Source: Anaerolineales bacterium
GTDB taxonomy: Bacteria > Chloroflexota > Anaerolineae > Anaerolineales > Villigracilaceae
Length of the DNA stretch: 64,000 nt
Direction of reading: 5' to 3'
Assembly (NCBI GenBank): GCA_023382595.1
Contig: JAHDWB010000003.1
Location: forward strand, 1-64,000
A program made the position numbers and the translations under genes. Shown here one piece after another: positions 27,173 to 35,611 of the stretch (positions within the stretch are counted from its first letter, which is position 1; each line of letters starts with the position of its first letter). The notes beneath the pieces were generated by a model. It worked only from the letters and a program-made list of their open reading frames with translations. It was not told where the DNA came from and did not search any database.

Positions 27173-28276
27173 CTATTGTACCGCACCCACGAACACTCTC
27201 GGCACACGCGCGTTAATATTCGTCATCACCTCATATTCGTTCGTGCCTGTCCAGTCCGCCAGTTCTTCGGGTGTTATACCACCGCCCAGTAAAATCACCT
27301 CATCCCCCACCTTCACATCATCATCCCCCACATTGACCATGAACTGATCCATACAGATGCGCCCCACCTGCGGATATTTCTTTCCGTTGATGACAACCTG
27401 TGCACGATTGGTCATACGGCGGAAGTAACCGTCCGCGTAGCCGCATGGGATGGTGACAATGCGCTTCGGACTCCCTTCCACCTGCCACAACGACCCATAA
27501 CTGACACTCCGCCCGGGCTGGGTGATCTTGCTGTATGCCACTTTCGAGCGCCATGTTGCCGCTGTTTTTACATCCACTTTGTGTTCCATCTCGCGCCCGG
27601 GATAAATACCGTAGAACAACACGCCGGGACGAACCATGTCAAAATGCGCTTCGGGCACATTGACAATTCCGCCCGAATTGCAAACGTGGCGCAGGGGAGT
27701 CGGCAGGCTGTTTTTCTCGTAGAAACGCAGGACTTCTTGAAAACGCTCGAGTTGGAGAAGCGAATATTTTTTGTCAATAATCTCCGAGTTTGCCAGGTGA
27801 GTATAAACTCCCTCAACCTTTAAATGGCTACACGCAATCGACCGTCGGAGGAATTCTTCGGCTTCATAGTCATGCACACCGATCCGCTCCATGCCGGTAT
27901 CAATTTTCAAATGGACAGTCAACCGCTTCCCCAAAGACCCTGCCAAATGGTCAGCAGCAGTTAATAGGTCTGGAGAAGAAGCGGTGAGCGTCAGATCATG
28001 TTCCAAAAATAATGGCAATTGCTCGATCAATGTCCCGCCTGCGACGAGGATCGGTTTCTTGATCCCCAAGTTGCGAAGATGGATTCCCTCCTCAACAATT
28101 GCCACACCGAAGTAATCCACATACGGCTCGATGAACGGCGCGACACCATCCACGCCATGACCGTAGGCATTCGCCTTGACCATCGGCATGACCTTCGCAC
28201 CGTTTACATGCGTGCGAATGGCGTCAAGGTTTTGCTTGAGTTGAGCGAGGTTGATCTCCAAACAGGTGGGGCGCAT
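27173..28276 (-). CDS. alr: alanine racemase
   Basis: A 367-residue PLP enzyme making D-alanine for peptidoglycan. The cofactor Lys is K34 in VKANAYGHG, and the catalytic Tyr is in SVSYGSLW in the C-terminal beta domain. The frame extends 55 codons further upstream, but that part overlaps the GNAT gene and is not conserved, so 28276 is used. No Shine-Dalgarno sequence is visible; the ATG lies one base after the GNAT stop (TAA-T-ATG), so translation likely depends on coupling. Confidence 0.94.
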   Translation of the reverse strand: MRPTCLEINLAQLKQNLDAIRTHVNGAKVMPMVKANAYGHGVDGVAPFIEPYVDYFGVAIVEEGIHLRNLGIKKPILVAGGTLIEQLPLFLEHDLTLTASSPDLLTAADHLAGSLGKRLTVHLKIDTGMERIGVHDYEAEEFLRRSIACSHLKVEGVYTHLANSEIIDKKYSLLQLERFQEVLRFYEKNSLPTPLRHVCNSGGIVNVPEAHFDMVRPGVLFYGIYPGREMEHKVDVKTAATWRSKVAYSKITQPGRSVSYGSLWQVEGSPKRIVTIPCGYADGYFRRMTNRAQVVINGKKYPQVGRICMDQFMVNVGDDDVKVGDEVILLGGGITPEELADWTGTNEYEVMTNINARVPRVFVGAVQ

Positions 28277-28277
28277 A

Positions 28278-28721
28278 TTATTTTGAGTACCAATGATATT
28301 CCACATCGGGCTCGGACTCGGGCGGCGGGCTGACACCGAATTTTTCAGCGATGAATCCGTTCTTTTCGTAAAAGGCGCGGGACATTTTATTGGCTTGGTC
28401 GGTATAAAGCCAAAGGTGATTTGGCGATAAAGTTCTGGCAAACTCGATCAACGCCGTGCCGATGCCTTGACGATGGAATTGGGGATGGACATATAACCGG
28501 TCAATGAAATCATTTTGCATGGCAAGGAAACCGACCGGGTTCTGATTGATTTCATACACCCACATTTTGTTTTCAGGAACAATTATGTTCTTAAAAAATT
28601 CGCGCGCGCCTTGAAACTCATAGTTCATGCGTTTGACAAGTTCGGGCTCGGCAACTTGCACAGCATCAAACCAAAACCTGGCGACGGGTTCAAAATCTTT
28701 CTCTTGATATGGTCGGATCAT
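28278..28721 (-). CDS. GNAT family N-acetyltransferase
   Basis: A 147-residue acetyltransferase. The acetyl-CoA motif is VHPQFHRQGIGTALIEFA, and the C-terminal segment reads FYEKNGFIAEKFG, as in many GNAT proteins. The substrate is unknown. It is the first gene of a pair with alr, with the stop codon one base before the alr start. Confidence 0.88.
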   Translation of the reverse strand: MIRPYQEKDFEPVARFWFDAVQVAEPELVKRMNYEFQGAREFFKNIIVPENKMWVYEINQNPVGFLAMQNDFIDRLYVHPQFHRQGIGTALIEFARTLSPNHLWLYTDQANKMSRAFYEKNGFIAEKFGVSPPPESEPDVEYHWYSK

Positions 28722-28732
28722 TCTCTCTCCAA

Positions 28733-28761
28733 AATAAAAGCGGACGACTTTCGCCGTCCGC
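28733..28761 (-). terminator. terminator after the DUF1761 gene
   Basis: On the minus strand GCGGACG pairs with CGTCCGC, followed by TTTTATTTT. It separates the DUF1761 gene from the GNAT-alr pair. Confidence 0.8.
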
Positions 28762-28786
28762 CTATTTTACTTCAAGGTGATATATC

Positions 28787-29218
28787 TTAACCCATCAAGC
28801 CATGCATCGCGCCCATGACGACAAATGTAACAAGATGGTTGCCGGCTTCGTAATACCAAGCCTTGACCCGATCCGCGAATAGTTTGTTGGTCAAACTTGA
28901 TGGAGCGACAAAGCCAAGCCATAGGAGAAAGCCCGTCAATACGCCGGAGGCAAGTGTCACACCGCCAGATATGCCCCCCATAAGGTTCACCATTAATCCC
29001 ATGAAAACGGCCTGGACCAGCGATGCGAGTATGGTGAGACCGAATATTCTTATCACGGGAGCCATATTCTGGTCATTGGAATCGCTCATCCCGGTCTTCT
29101 CGATCGCTTTCATCCAAGCCGGAAAAAAGACCTTTGGACTAAACCAGATACTTCCAATGATCAGGCTTGCCACAACACACAAAACAACAGCCAGCCAGTT
29201 AATAGAATTAAGATCCAT
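28787..29218 (-). CDS. DUF1761-type membrane protein
   Basis: A 143-residue protein with four hydrophobic helices. The opening INWLAVVLCVV followed by IIGSIWFSPKVFFPAW matches the DUF1761 family, whose function is unknown. The start at 29218 is preceded by GGAGG; an ATG four codons upstream is the alternative. Confidence 0.82.
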   Translation of the reverse strand: MDLNSINWLAVVLCVVASLIIGSIWFSPKVFFPAWMKAIEKTGMSDSNDQNMAPVIRIFGLTILASLVQAVFMGLMVNLMGGISGGVTLASGVLTGFLLWLGFVAPSSLTNKLFADRVKAWYYEAGNHLVTFVVMGAMHGLMG

Positions 29219-29267
29219 TTCTGCCTCCATTTCTAAAGTGAGTTGGCACGCACCAATCTCTCTGAAT

Positions 29268-29273
29268 ATTATA
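29268..29273 (-). promoter_or_regulatory. extended -10 promoter for the DUF1761 gene
   Basis: On the minus strand TGATATAAT gives a perfect TATAAT with an upstream TG element, the same arrangement as before punA. The start of transcription would be about 45 bases before the ATG. Confidence 0.5.
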
Positions 29274-29361
29274 TCAGAAAATTTGTTCTATTCAGGTCCG
29301 TCTTGTAAAGCCGACTCTCAAGTTAAATCGGGTGTTTTCAGTATGCGGGCATTCCAGCGTT

Positions 29362-29367
29362 TATAAT
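29362..29367 (+). promoter_or_regulatory. -10 box directly before obgE (leaderless)
   Basis: TATAAT ends seven bases before the obgE ATG at 29375, so transcription is predicted to begin at or next to the start codon. No Shine-Dalgarno sequence could fit. A -35 box is not clear. Confidence 0.6.
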
Positions 29368-29374
29368 ATCCTCC

Positions 29375-30640
29375 ATGTTCATTGACCAGGTAAACATCTT
29401 CGTACGATCAGGCAAAGGCGGCGACGGCATGGTGCATTTCCGCCGCGAGAAATACGAACCGCGCGGCGGACCCGACGGCGGCGACGGCGGCAAAGGCGGC
29501 GACGTCATTTTTGAAGTCAAGTCCACGCTTAATTCGCTGTCAAAATTCAGACCGAATGAGAAGTTCGAAGCGGAGCCGGGAAAAGGCGGCGGCGGTTCGC
29601 AAATGACCGGGCGCAATGGCAAGGATCTCATCATCCATGTGCCGCCCGGCACTGTGATCTATGATGCTGAAACCGGCGCCTTGCTCGGCGACCTGACCCA
29701 AGCCGGTCAGCAACTGACCATTTGCAAAGGCGGGCGCGGTGGACGCGGCAACCAGCATTTCGCCACATCGCGGAATCAAGCCCCGCGCACAGCGGAACGC
29801 GGCGAGCCTCATGAGGAAAAACTTCTGCGCCTCGAACTCAAACTGATAGCGGATATCGGTATCATCGGCTTGCCCAACGCCGGGAAATCGACCCTGCTCT
29901 CGGTGCTGACGAATGCCAAACCGAAGATCGGCGATTATCCCTTTACAACGCTGGAACCAAATCTTGGCGTCGCCAAGATCGATGACGACACCACCGTCGT
30001 GCTGGCGGACATCCCCGGCTTGATCGAAGGCGCGCACGAAGGTGCCGGTCTGGGACATGACTTCCTGCGCCATGTCCAGCGTACGCGTGTGCTCATCCAC
30101 ATGATCGACGGACTATCTGAAGACCCTCTGGCGGATTTCAGCCAGATCAACACCGAACTGTCGCTGTTCGATACAAAACTTGGCAACAAACCGCAGGTGG
30201 TGGTGCTGAACAAGATCGACCAGCCCGATGCGCAGGCGCGTTTAAAGGAAGTTCAAGCCAGTTTCAAAAAGAAAAAAGTGGAATTGATCACTGCTTCCGC
30301 AATGGCGCGCACCAACACACGCGATGTCCTGCTCAAGGCGTATAAAAAGCTTCAGGAACTGCCGCCAGATTTGAGCGAGGAAGAGGCGCTGCCCATCTAC
30401 AAACCGGATGTGGATCCGAATCAATTCGAGATCCATCGCGAGAACGGTGACGAGTGGCGCGTCACCGGGGTTGCCATCGAACGCGCCGCCAAGATGACCT
30501 ATTGGGAACATCACGGCTCGGTGCGCCGCTTCCAACGCTTGATGCAAAAACTCGGCGTGGATGAGGCGCTGCGCGAAGCGGGCGTGCAGGAAGGCGACAC
30601 TGTCTTCATCGGTGACTTCGAACTGGAGTGGCAGGATTAA
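29375..30640 (+). CDS. obgE: GTPase Obg/CgtA
   Basis: A 421-residue ribosome-assembly GTPase. The glycine-rich Obg fold (1-158) is followed by the G domain with GLPNAGKST, DIPGL, NKID and SA motifs, then a C-terminal OCT domain (about 340-420). It binds the 50S subunit and senses guanine nucleotides. The ATG follows a TATAAT box by seven bases, so the mRNA appears leaderless. It heads a plus-strand unit with two membrane-protein genes. Confidence 0.97.
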   Translation: MFIDQVNIFVRSGKGGDGMVHFRREKYEPRGGPDGGDGGKGGDVIFEVKSTLNSLSKFRPNEKFEAEPGKGGGGSQMTGRNGKDLIIHVPPGTVIYDAETGALLGDLTQAGQQLTICKGGRGGRGNQHFATSRNQAPRTAERGEPHEEKLLRLELKLIADIGIIGLPNAGKSTLLSVLTNAKPKIGDYPFTTLEPNLGVAKIDDDTTVVLADIPGLIEGAHEGAGLGHDFLRHVQRTRVLIHMIDGLSEDPLADFSQINTELSLFDTKLGNKPQVVVLNKIDQPDAQARLKEVQASFKKKKVELITASAMARTNTRDVLLKAYKKLQELPPDLSEEEALPIYKPDVDPNQFEIHRENGDEWRVTGVAIERAAKMTYWEHHGSVRRFQRLMQKLGVDEALREAGVQEGDTVFIGDFELEWQD

Positions 30641-30646
30641 TTTTGC

Positions 30647-31078
30647 ATGGCGGAAAGATCCAAAATAAAACGAGCCCTGATCGTCGCATTCACCATCCTT
30701 GGCTGTTTGTTCATTCTGTTTTTCGGTCTGCGCGCTTTTCACGCTTTCCGAAAATTCGGCGGAACTCCCCCTCCTCCGCGTCAACACGGCGAGGTCGAAA
30801 CGGACGTGGAACGCATCCGCGATTGGATGACGATCCCATTTATCGCACGCACATATGGTGTGTCCGAAGAAATCCTTTTCGATGCGCTTGGGATTCCCGA
30901 AGAGGGCAATCGCAGAAAAAGCCTGGAAGAATTGGACAAACTATATTTCCCTCAATCGATCGGACTCGCCGAAGAGCTCGTCAAAGCCGCGATCCTTGCG
31001 CATCAACCTCCGCCGGAAGCTGTTCCACCTCTTACGCCCGTTCCGCCGCTGACACCGATCCCGCCCCCAGTGCCGTAA
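30647..31078 (+). CDS. single-pass membrane protein, unknown function
   Basis: A 143-residue protein. One hydrophobic helix lies at about 10-33, followed by a charged part (50-115) with IRDWMTIPFIARTYGV and a C-terminal Pro-rich tail (PPLTPVPPLTPIPPP). The IARTYGV segment could be a small helical domain. I do not recognise the family. It lies six bases after obgE and nine before the DedA gene, so the three are probably cotranscribed. Confidence 0.75.
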   Translation: MAERSKIKRALIVAFTILGCLFILFFGLRAFHAFRKFGGTPPPPRQHGEVETDVERIRDWMTIPFIARTYGVSEEILFDALGIPEEGNRRKSLEELDKLYFPQSIGLAEELVKAAILAHQPPPEAVPPLTPVPPLTPIPPPVP

Positions 31079-31087
31079 GACATCTTC

Positions 31088-31681
31088 ATGTCTGAATATT
31101 TGCTCACCCAAGTCATCAATTTTGGCGCGCCTTTGCTCTGGCTCGTCGTCTTCATCGGCGGACTGGGTGTGCCGTTGCCATGCACCGTGCTGGTGATTGC
31201 GGCTGGCGCGTTCGCCCGTCAGGGAATCCTGCCGTGGCATACCACCGCCCTTTTCAGTATCGTCAGCGTGGTGCTTGGTGACATTATCAGCTATTCGTTC
31301 GGATTTTATGCCCGCGAAAAAGTATTGGACCGTTTCAGTGATACTCCCCGCTGGAGACAAGCCGAGAAGACCTTTCGCAAATGGGGTCCGCTCTCCATTT
31401 TCTTCTCACGGTTTCTCGTCACCGCCATTGCCCTGCCGGTCAACTTGATGTCCGGCACAACGCGCTACCCATTCCGAAAATGGCTGACCTACGATGCCGC
31501 GGGTGAGATCGTGTGGATCCTCGGTTACGGCGGACTGGGCTATCTCTTCGGCAGTCAATGGGAAGTGGTCAGCGAGTTCCTGAGTAACTTCGGCGGCGTG
31601 GTGTTGGGACTTCTCATCTTCGTCATTGGCGTAAAACAAGCCTGGAATTGGCAGTTAAAAAGACAACAACTCTCGGAATGA
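31088..31681 (+). CDS. DedA/VTT family membrane protein
   Basis: A 197-residue membrane protein with the VTT core: GLGVPLPCTVLVIAAG, then the re-entrant signature FFSRFLVTAIALPVNLMSGTTRYPFRKW with its conserved Arg and Gly, and three to five further helices. DedA proteins are implicated in phospholipid flipping, notably undecaprenyl phosphate and phosphatidylethanolamine recycling. The specific substrate is not readable here. Confidence 0.92.
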   Translation: MSEYLLTQVINFGAPLLWLVVFIGGLGVPLPCTVLVIAAGAFARQGILPWHTTALFSIVSVVLGDIISYSFGFYAREKVLDRFSDTPRWRQAEKTFRKWGPLSIFFSRFLVTAIALPVNLMSGTTRYPFRKWLTYDAAGEIVWILGYGGLGYLFGSQWEVVSEFLSNFGGVVLGLLIFVIGVKQAWNWQLKRQQLSE

Positions 31682-31690
31682 GAGTTGTTG
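31664..31690 (+). terminator. hairpin at the end of the DedA gene
   Basis: CAACAACTCTC pairs over 11 bases with GAGAGTTGTTG around GGAAT, overlapping the stop codon. No U run follows directly; a second small palindrome with CTTTTATT lies at 31700-31722. Confidence 0.5.
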
Positions 31691-31724
31691 CATTCTGCCT
31701 GACAGTGACTGTCACTTTTATTCC

Positions 31725-32216
31725 TTAATGGTGGTGTCCATCCCCTTCGTGGACATGACCATGATCCAGTTCTTCTTCGGTCGGATCACGCAGCGCAATC
31801 ACTTTCACATGGAAGTTCAGGACTGCACCCGCCAGCGGATGGTTGAAGTCCAATCTCACAGTCTTGTCATCAAAACTGGCGACATACGCCGCCTGATGAT
31901 TGCCGTCCTCATCGGTGACGTGGAGTTCCAGCCCTTCTTCCAGCGGCAGGTCGCTCGGGAATTCGCCGCGCGGCACATCCATAAAGGCTTCATCGTCGAA
32001 TTCGCCATAGCCGTGTTCGGGCTGAACGGTCACATCCTTGCTGTCACCGATCTTCATCCCCATCATTTCCTGCTCCAGCCCGGGAATGATATTCCCGTAC
32101 CCTGCCAGAAATTGCAGCGGACCCGCCTCGTCGGATGAATCGAGCACCTGCCCGTCCACGGTTAATTTGTAATCCATCGAGACGACCACGCCGTCCTGTA
32201 CTGTATCTTTGCCCAT
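31725..32216 (-). CDS. slyD: FKBP-type peptidyl-prolyl isomerase SlyD
   Basis: A 163-residue prolyl isomerase and chaperone. The FKBP core opens with VSMDYKLTVDGQVLDSS and continues with the inserted flap region (GEFDDEAFMDVPRGEFP). The C-terminus ends in a His-rich tail (HGHVHEGDGHHH), which in SlyD binds nickel and other metals. The start at 32216 has AAAGGA upstream; the longer frame to 32279 is unsupported. Its promoter overlaps that of the divergent gene at 32283. Confidence 0.95.
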   Translation of the reverse strand: MGKDTVQDGVVVSMDYKLTVDGQVLDSSDEAGPLQFLAGYGNIIPGLEQEMMGMKIGDSKDVTVQPEHGYGEFDDEAFMDVPRGEFPSDLPLEEGLELHVTDEDGNHQAAYVASFDDKTVRLDFNHPLAGAVLNFHVKVIALRDPTEEELDHGHVHEGDGHHH

Positions 32217-32247
32217 ATTATTTTCCTTTCGCAAATTATTGCGTCCA

Positions 32248-32276
32248 TTGTACCAGCCTTGCCCGTACTTTATAAT
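32248..32276 (+). promoter_or_regulatory. overlapping divergent promoters slyD / ATP-grasp gene
   Basis: On the plus strand TTGTAC (32248-32253) and TATAAT (32271-32276) lie 17 bases apart, and the -10 ends six bases before the ATG at 32283. On the minus strand the same ATTGTA bases form TACAAT with an upstream TG, a -10 for slyD. The two promoters share bases and probably compete. Confidence 0.6.
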
Positions 32277-32282
32277 CACCTC

Positions 32283-33173
32283 ATGCGCTATGATCTATGC
32301 CTGCCCTGGTACTGGGAATACGACGATGTCTTCGCAGGCATGGTCGAACACGCCTGCATCGAGGAAGGACTCTCGCTCTGGCAGATCAAGCCGGACAACC
32401 TGCTCGAATCAATTACTGCACTGTACAAGGGGGCGACGACCTTCAAAACCCTGCTTCATCGCGGACAGGGTGACGCAACCTTTGACCCGATCCCCCGCTG
32501 GGCAAAGGAATTTGGCGCACGGCGCATTAATCCTGCCGAGGTTTCGGCATGGTCGGAAGACAAGGCGACGATGCATCTCGAACTGATCAGCGCGGGATTG
32601 CACACGCCGCACACCATCCTGCTCCCGCCGTTTCTCGAACAACCCGTCATCCCACCCATCGACCTGGCACCGCTGGGCGGGGATTTCGTCATCAAGCCGT
32701 CGAACGGAGGTGGGGGAGCGGGTGTTATTCTCGGCGCGAATTCAGTGGACGAGATATTGAAAGCGCGCATGGAATTCCCCGAGCAGAAATATCTCGTACA
32801 GGCACACGTTACGCCGCGCATCATTGACGAGAAACCCGCTTGGTTCCGCGTCTTTTACGCGAACGGAGAGGCGTATTCGAGTTGGTGGAATCCACACACG
32901 TACGTCTATGCGAAAGTCACAGCGGAGGAAGAGGCGCGGATCGGCTTAACCAGTTTGCAGGACGTCACGAAGCGCATCGCATCCATCTGCAAGCTGGATT
33001 GGTTCTCCACGGAGATCGCCCTGGCTGACGAATTCATCGTCGTGGATTATGTCAATGATGAGATCGATACGCGCGTTCAATCTCAGGCAATGGACGGTGT
33101 GCCTGATGAAATTATAGAAAACATTGCAAAACAACTCGTGAAAATCGCAAAGGAAGAGAGCGGGAAACAATAA
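32283..33173 (+). CDS. ATP-grasp-like protein, leaderless
   Basis: A 296-residue protein with an ATP-grasp-like layout: an N-terminal domain (1-100), then DFVIKPSNGGGGAGVILG (P-loop-like lysine and glycine-rich loop, about 140-157), KYLVQAHV, and late acidic metal-site residues (TEIALADEFIVVDYVNDEID). It resembles small carboxylate-amine ligases such as RimK-type or glutathione synthase-type proteins. The substrate is unknown and no neighbour suggests one. The start at 32283 is six bases after a TATAAT box; an upstream ATG at 32259 would precede the -10 box. Confidence 0.78.
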   Translation: MRYDLCLPWYWEYDDVFAGMVEHACIEEGLSLWQIKPDNLLESITALYKGATTFKTLLHRGQGDATFDPIPRWAKEFGARRINPAEVSAWSEDKATMHLELISAGLHTPHTILLPPFLEQPVIPPIDLAPLGGDFVIKPSNGGGGAGVILGANSVDEILKARMEFPEQKYLVQAHVTPRIIDEKPAWFRVFYANGEAYSSWWNPHTYVYAKVTAEEEARIGLTSLQDVTKRIASICKLDWFSTEIALADEFIVVDYVNDEIDTRVQSQAMDGVPDEIIENIAKQLVKIAKEESGKQ

Positions 33174-33231
33174 ATTGAAACCACCTGTTGACTTTTTGCG
33201 TAAATAGGCACAGACTAAACAAGGAGAAACC

Positions 33232-34176
33232 ATGCAAAACATTCTCGAAGTAAAAGACCTTGTTAAAAAATATGGCGATTTCACCGCCGTGAAAGGCATT
33301 TCGTTCGACATCAAGGAAGGCGAAATCTTCAGCCTGCTGGGTCCGAACGGGGCTGGGAAGACGACCACCATCTCGATGCTTTCCACGCTATACGCGCCGA
33401 CATCGGGCGATGCGACCATTGCGGGTCACTCCGTGAAACAGCATCCCATGGCGGTACGCAATGCCATCGGCATCGTCCCGCAGGAAATCGCGCTGTACGA
33501 AGACCTGACCGCGCGCGAAAACCTGATCTTTTGGGGGCAGATGTACGGCTTGAGCGGCAAATCGCTCACCGCGCGCGTGGACGAAGTGCTGGAGCAGATC
33601 GGTTTAGTGGATAAAGCCAAGGACCGAGTCAAAACCTACTCAGGCGGGATGAAGCGCCGCGTCAACATTGGGGTGGGCTTGCTCCACAAACCCAAGCTTC
33701 TCTTCATGGACGAACCCACCGTCGGCATTGACCCGCAATCACGCCGCGCCATCCTGGACACGGTGAAAGACCTCAACAAGCAGGGCATGACCGTCCTGTA
33801 CACCACGCATTATATGGAAGAAGCCGAGGAACTCTCGCACCGCGTCGGCATCATCGACCACGGTGAGTTGATCGCACTCGGCACGCAAAAGGAGCTCACC
33901 AAACAGGTCGGGCAGACGGAAACGCTGGTGCTGCACATCAGCGAGAACGAAGACCCCGAAGCGCTGGTGTCCGCGTTGAAAGGCGTGGACGGTGTGCTGG
34001 AAGCCAATGCCATCAACCATGAGATTTCGGTCATCACGCCATCCGCAAAGGACGTGCTCGCTCCCGCCGTGACAAAAGCCAATGAGCGCGGGATCAAAAT
34101 CTATTCGATCGACATCCGCGAGCCGAATTTGGAAGCGGTGTTTTTGCATCTCACGGGGCGCGCTCTGCGCGATTGA
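33232..34176 (+). CDS. ABC-2 exporter ATP-binding protein
   Basis: A 314-residue ATPase of the daunorubicin-resistance/NatA class. It has Walker A GPNGAGKTTT (about 38-47), signature YSGGMKRR, Walker B LLFMDEPTVGIDP, and the switch TTHYMEEAEEL. The C-terminal 80 residues form a DUF4162-like tail. A strong AAGGAG precedes the ATG. It energises the two permeases encoded just downstream; the substrate is not known. Confidence 0.94.
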   Translation: MQNILEVKDLVKKYGDFTAVKGISFDIKEGEIFSLLGPNGAGKTTTISMLSTLYAPTSGDATIAGHSVKQHPMAVRNAIGIVPQEIALYEDLTARENLIFWGQMYGLSGKSLTARVDEVLEQIGLVDKAKDRVKTYSGGMKRRVNIGVGLLHKPKLLFMDEPTVGIDPQSRRAILDTVKDLNKQGMTVLYTTHYMEEAEELSHRVGIIDHGELIALGTQKELTKQVGQTETLVLHISENEDPEALVSALKGVDGVLEANAINHEISVITPSAKDVLAPAVTKANERGIKIYSIDIREPNLEAVFLHLTGRALRD

Positions 34177-34227
34177 CGATATTCGATAATTCGATCTTCG
34201 TACCCGAATAACGAGTATCGAATATCG
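34177..34227. repeat. nested palindromic repeat in the ABC operon
   Basis: CGATATTCGATA (34177-34188) and its complement TATCGAATATCG (34216-34227) enclose a smaller pair ATTCG/CGAAT (34190-34194, 34205-34209). It lies in the 67-base gap between ATPase and first permease. It could be an mRNA-stabilising hairpin or a dispersed REP-like element; only one copy is seen here. Confidence 0.6.
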
Positions 34228-34243
34228 CAATACAGGAAATATC

Positions 34244-35500
34244 ATGCTCAAACTATTCATCATCGGCATCAAAGACCTGAAAATCATCTTCCGTGACCGC
34301 GCGGCATTGATCCTGATGCTGCTGGCGCCGTTCCTGCTCACGCTCGGCATGGGGCTGGTGACAGGGCGGTTCAGCGGAAGTTCCACAGGCATTTCTGATA
34401 TTCCCGTCATCATCGTCAACCTGGACAAGGAGCAATTGGGGAACGCGCTTGAGGAAGTCTTTACAGGCGAAGAACTGGCTGGATTGGTCGAACCAACTCT
34501 GAGCGAAAGTCCGGAGGCGGCACGCAAAGCCATTGACGAAGATACCGCCGCCGCGGCGATCATCATCCCGGCAGGATTCACGCGCAGCGTCATCCCGCAG
34601 CAGGGAGCCTTCGACGAAGAACCCGAAGCGCTGAGAATCGAAGTGTATGCCAACCCCGCGCGCCCGACGGGTGCGGGCATTGTCAAATCCATCGTGGATG
34701 AATTTATCAGCCGCATCGAGGAGGGGCGCATCAGCGGACAGACATCGATCGTTCAGATGATCATGAGCGGGCGCATCTCACCGCAGGAGGGCGAGCAGGC
34801 GGGCATGGAAATGGCGGAACGATTGGAAGACAGTCCCAGCAGCGAAACGCTGGCGATCAAACTCAACACCGACACGAACGAAGCCGAAGCCGTGGAGTTC
34901 GACGTGCTGGCGTATCTCGCGCCGGGCATGGCGTTGATGTTCCTGATGTTCGCGGTCACGTACGGCGGGCGTTCGATCCTTGCCGAAAAAGCGCAAGGTA
35001 CGTTGCCGCGTTTGCTCGTCTCACCGACACAAGCCGCGCAAATTTTGGGTGGCAAGGTCTTCGGCATTTTCCTGACGGGCGCGGCGCAAATGCTGATCCT
35101 GATCGGCGCGACCACCCTGCTCTTCCAATTGAAATGGGGCGACCCGCTTGGCGTGCTGGTGCTGGTGCTCGCCGCTGTGTTCGGTGCGTCGGGCTGGGGC
35201 ATGTTCATCACCGCCATCGCACGCACGCCGGGGCAGGTTGCCAGCGTCGGTTCGGCGATCATGTTGATCTTCGGCATTCTCGGCGGAAGTTTTATCAGCC
35301 TTGAGATGATGCCGCCCGTCGTGCAGATGGTCAGCAAGATCACGCCGAACGCCTGGGCGTTGGATGGATTTACAACTCTCGCGCTCGGCGGGACGCTCCC
35401 GCATCTTTCCACGCCGATCACTGCCCTGCTGACGATGGGCTTGATCCTGTTTGGGATCGCGGTGGTGCTGTTCGGTAAGAAGAATTTGGTGACAAAGTAG
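34244..35500 (+). CDS. ABC-2 type exporter permease
   Basis: A 418-residue membrane protein. One helix lies near the N-terminus (about 19-41), followed by a large extracytoplasmic region (45-215) and a C-terminal block of five or six helices with the ABC-2 features GGRSILAEKAQGTLPRLLVSP and a final GGSFISLEMMPP segment. It is the first of two permeases fed by one ATPase, so a heterodimeric exporter is likely. Confidence 0.92.
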   Translation: MLKLFIIGIKDLKIIFRDRAALILMLLAPFLLTLGMGLVTGRFSGSSTGISDIPVIIVNLDKEQLGNALEEVFTGEELAGLVEPTLSESPEAARKAIDEDTAAAAIIIPAGFTRSVIPQQGAFDEEPEALRIEVYANPARPTGAGIVKSIVDEFISRIEEGRISGQTSIVQMIMSGRISPQEGEQAGMEMAERLEDSPSSETLAIKLNTDTNEAEAVEFDVLAYLAPGMALMFLMFAVTYGGRSILAEKAQGTLPRLLVSPTQAAQILGGKVFGIFLTGAAQMLILIGATTLLFQLKWGDPLGVLVLVLAAVFGASGWGMFITAIARTPGQVASVGSAIMLIFGILGGSFISLEMMPPVVQMVSKITPNAWALDGFTTLALGGTLPHLSTPITALLTMGLILFGIAVVLFGKKNLVTK

Positions 35501-35503
35501 TCT

Positions 35504-35599
35504 CATGTCATTGCGAGAAGGAGCGAAGCGACGAAGCAATCCCATGTACAAGAAGATTGCTTCGTCGCAACAAGCAAGAGCGCTCCTCGCAATGACATG
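35504..35599. repeat. palindromic MITE-like repeat between permease genes
   Basis: A 96-base imperfect palindrome. The outer arms CATGTCATTGCGAG (35504-35517) and CTCGCAATGACATG (35586-35599) are exact complements; inner arms GCGACGAAGCAATC (35528-35541) and GATTGCTTCGTCGC (35555-35568) pair as well. Repeats with this consensus (TCATTGCGAGGAGCGAAG...CGAAGCAATC) are widespread in Chloroflexota and other bacteria, which I recall from general knowledge. It lies between two cotranscribed genes and its right arm ends 12 bases before the next ATG. No transposase is present. Confidence 0.85.
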
Positions 35600-35611
35600 T
35601 ACGGAGCAATC

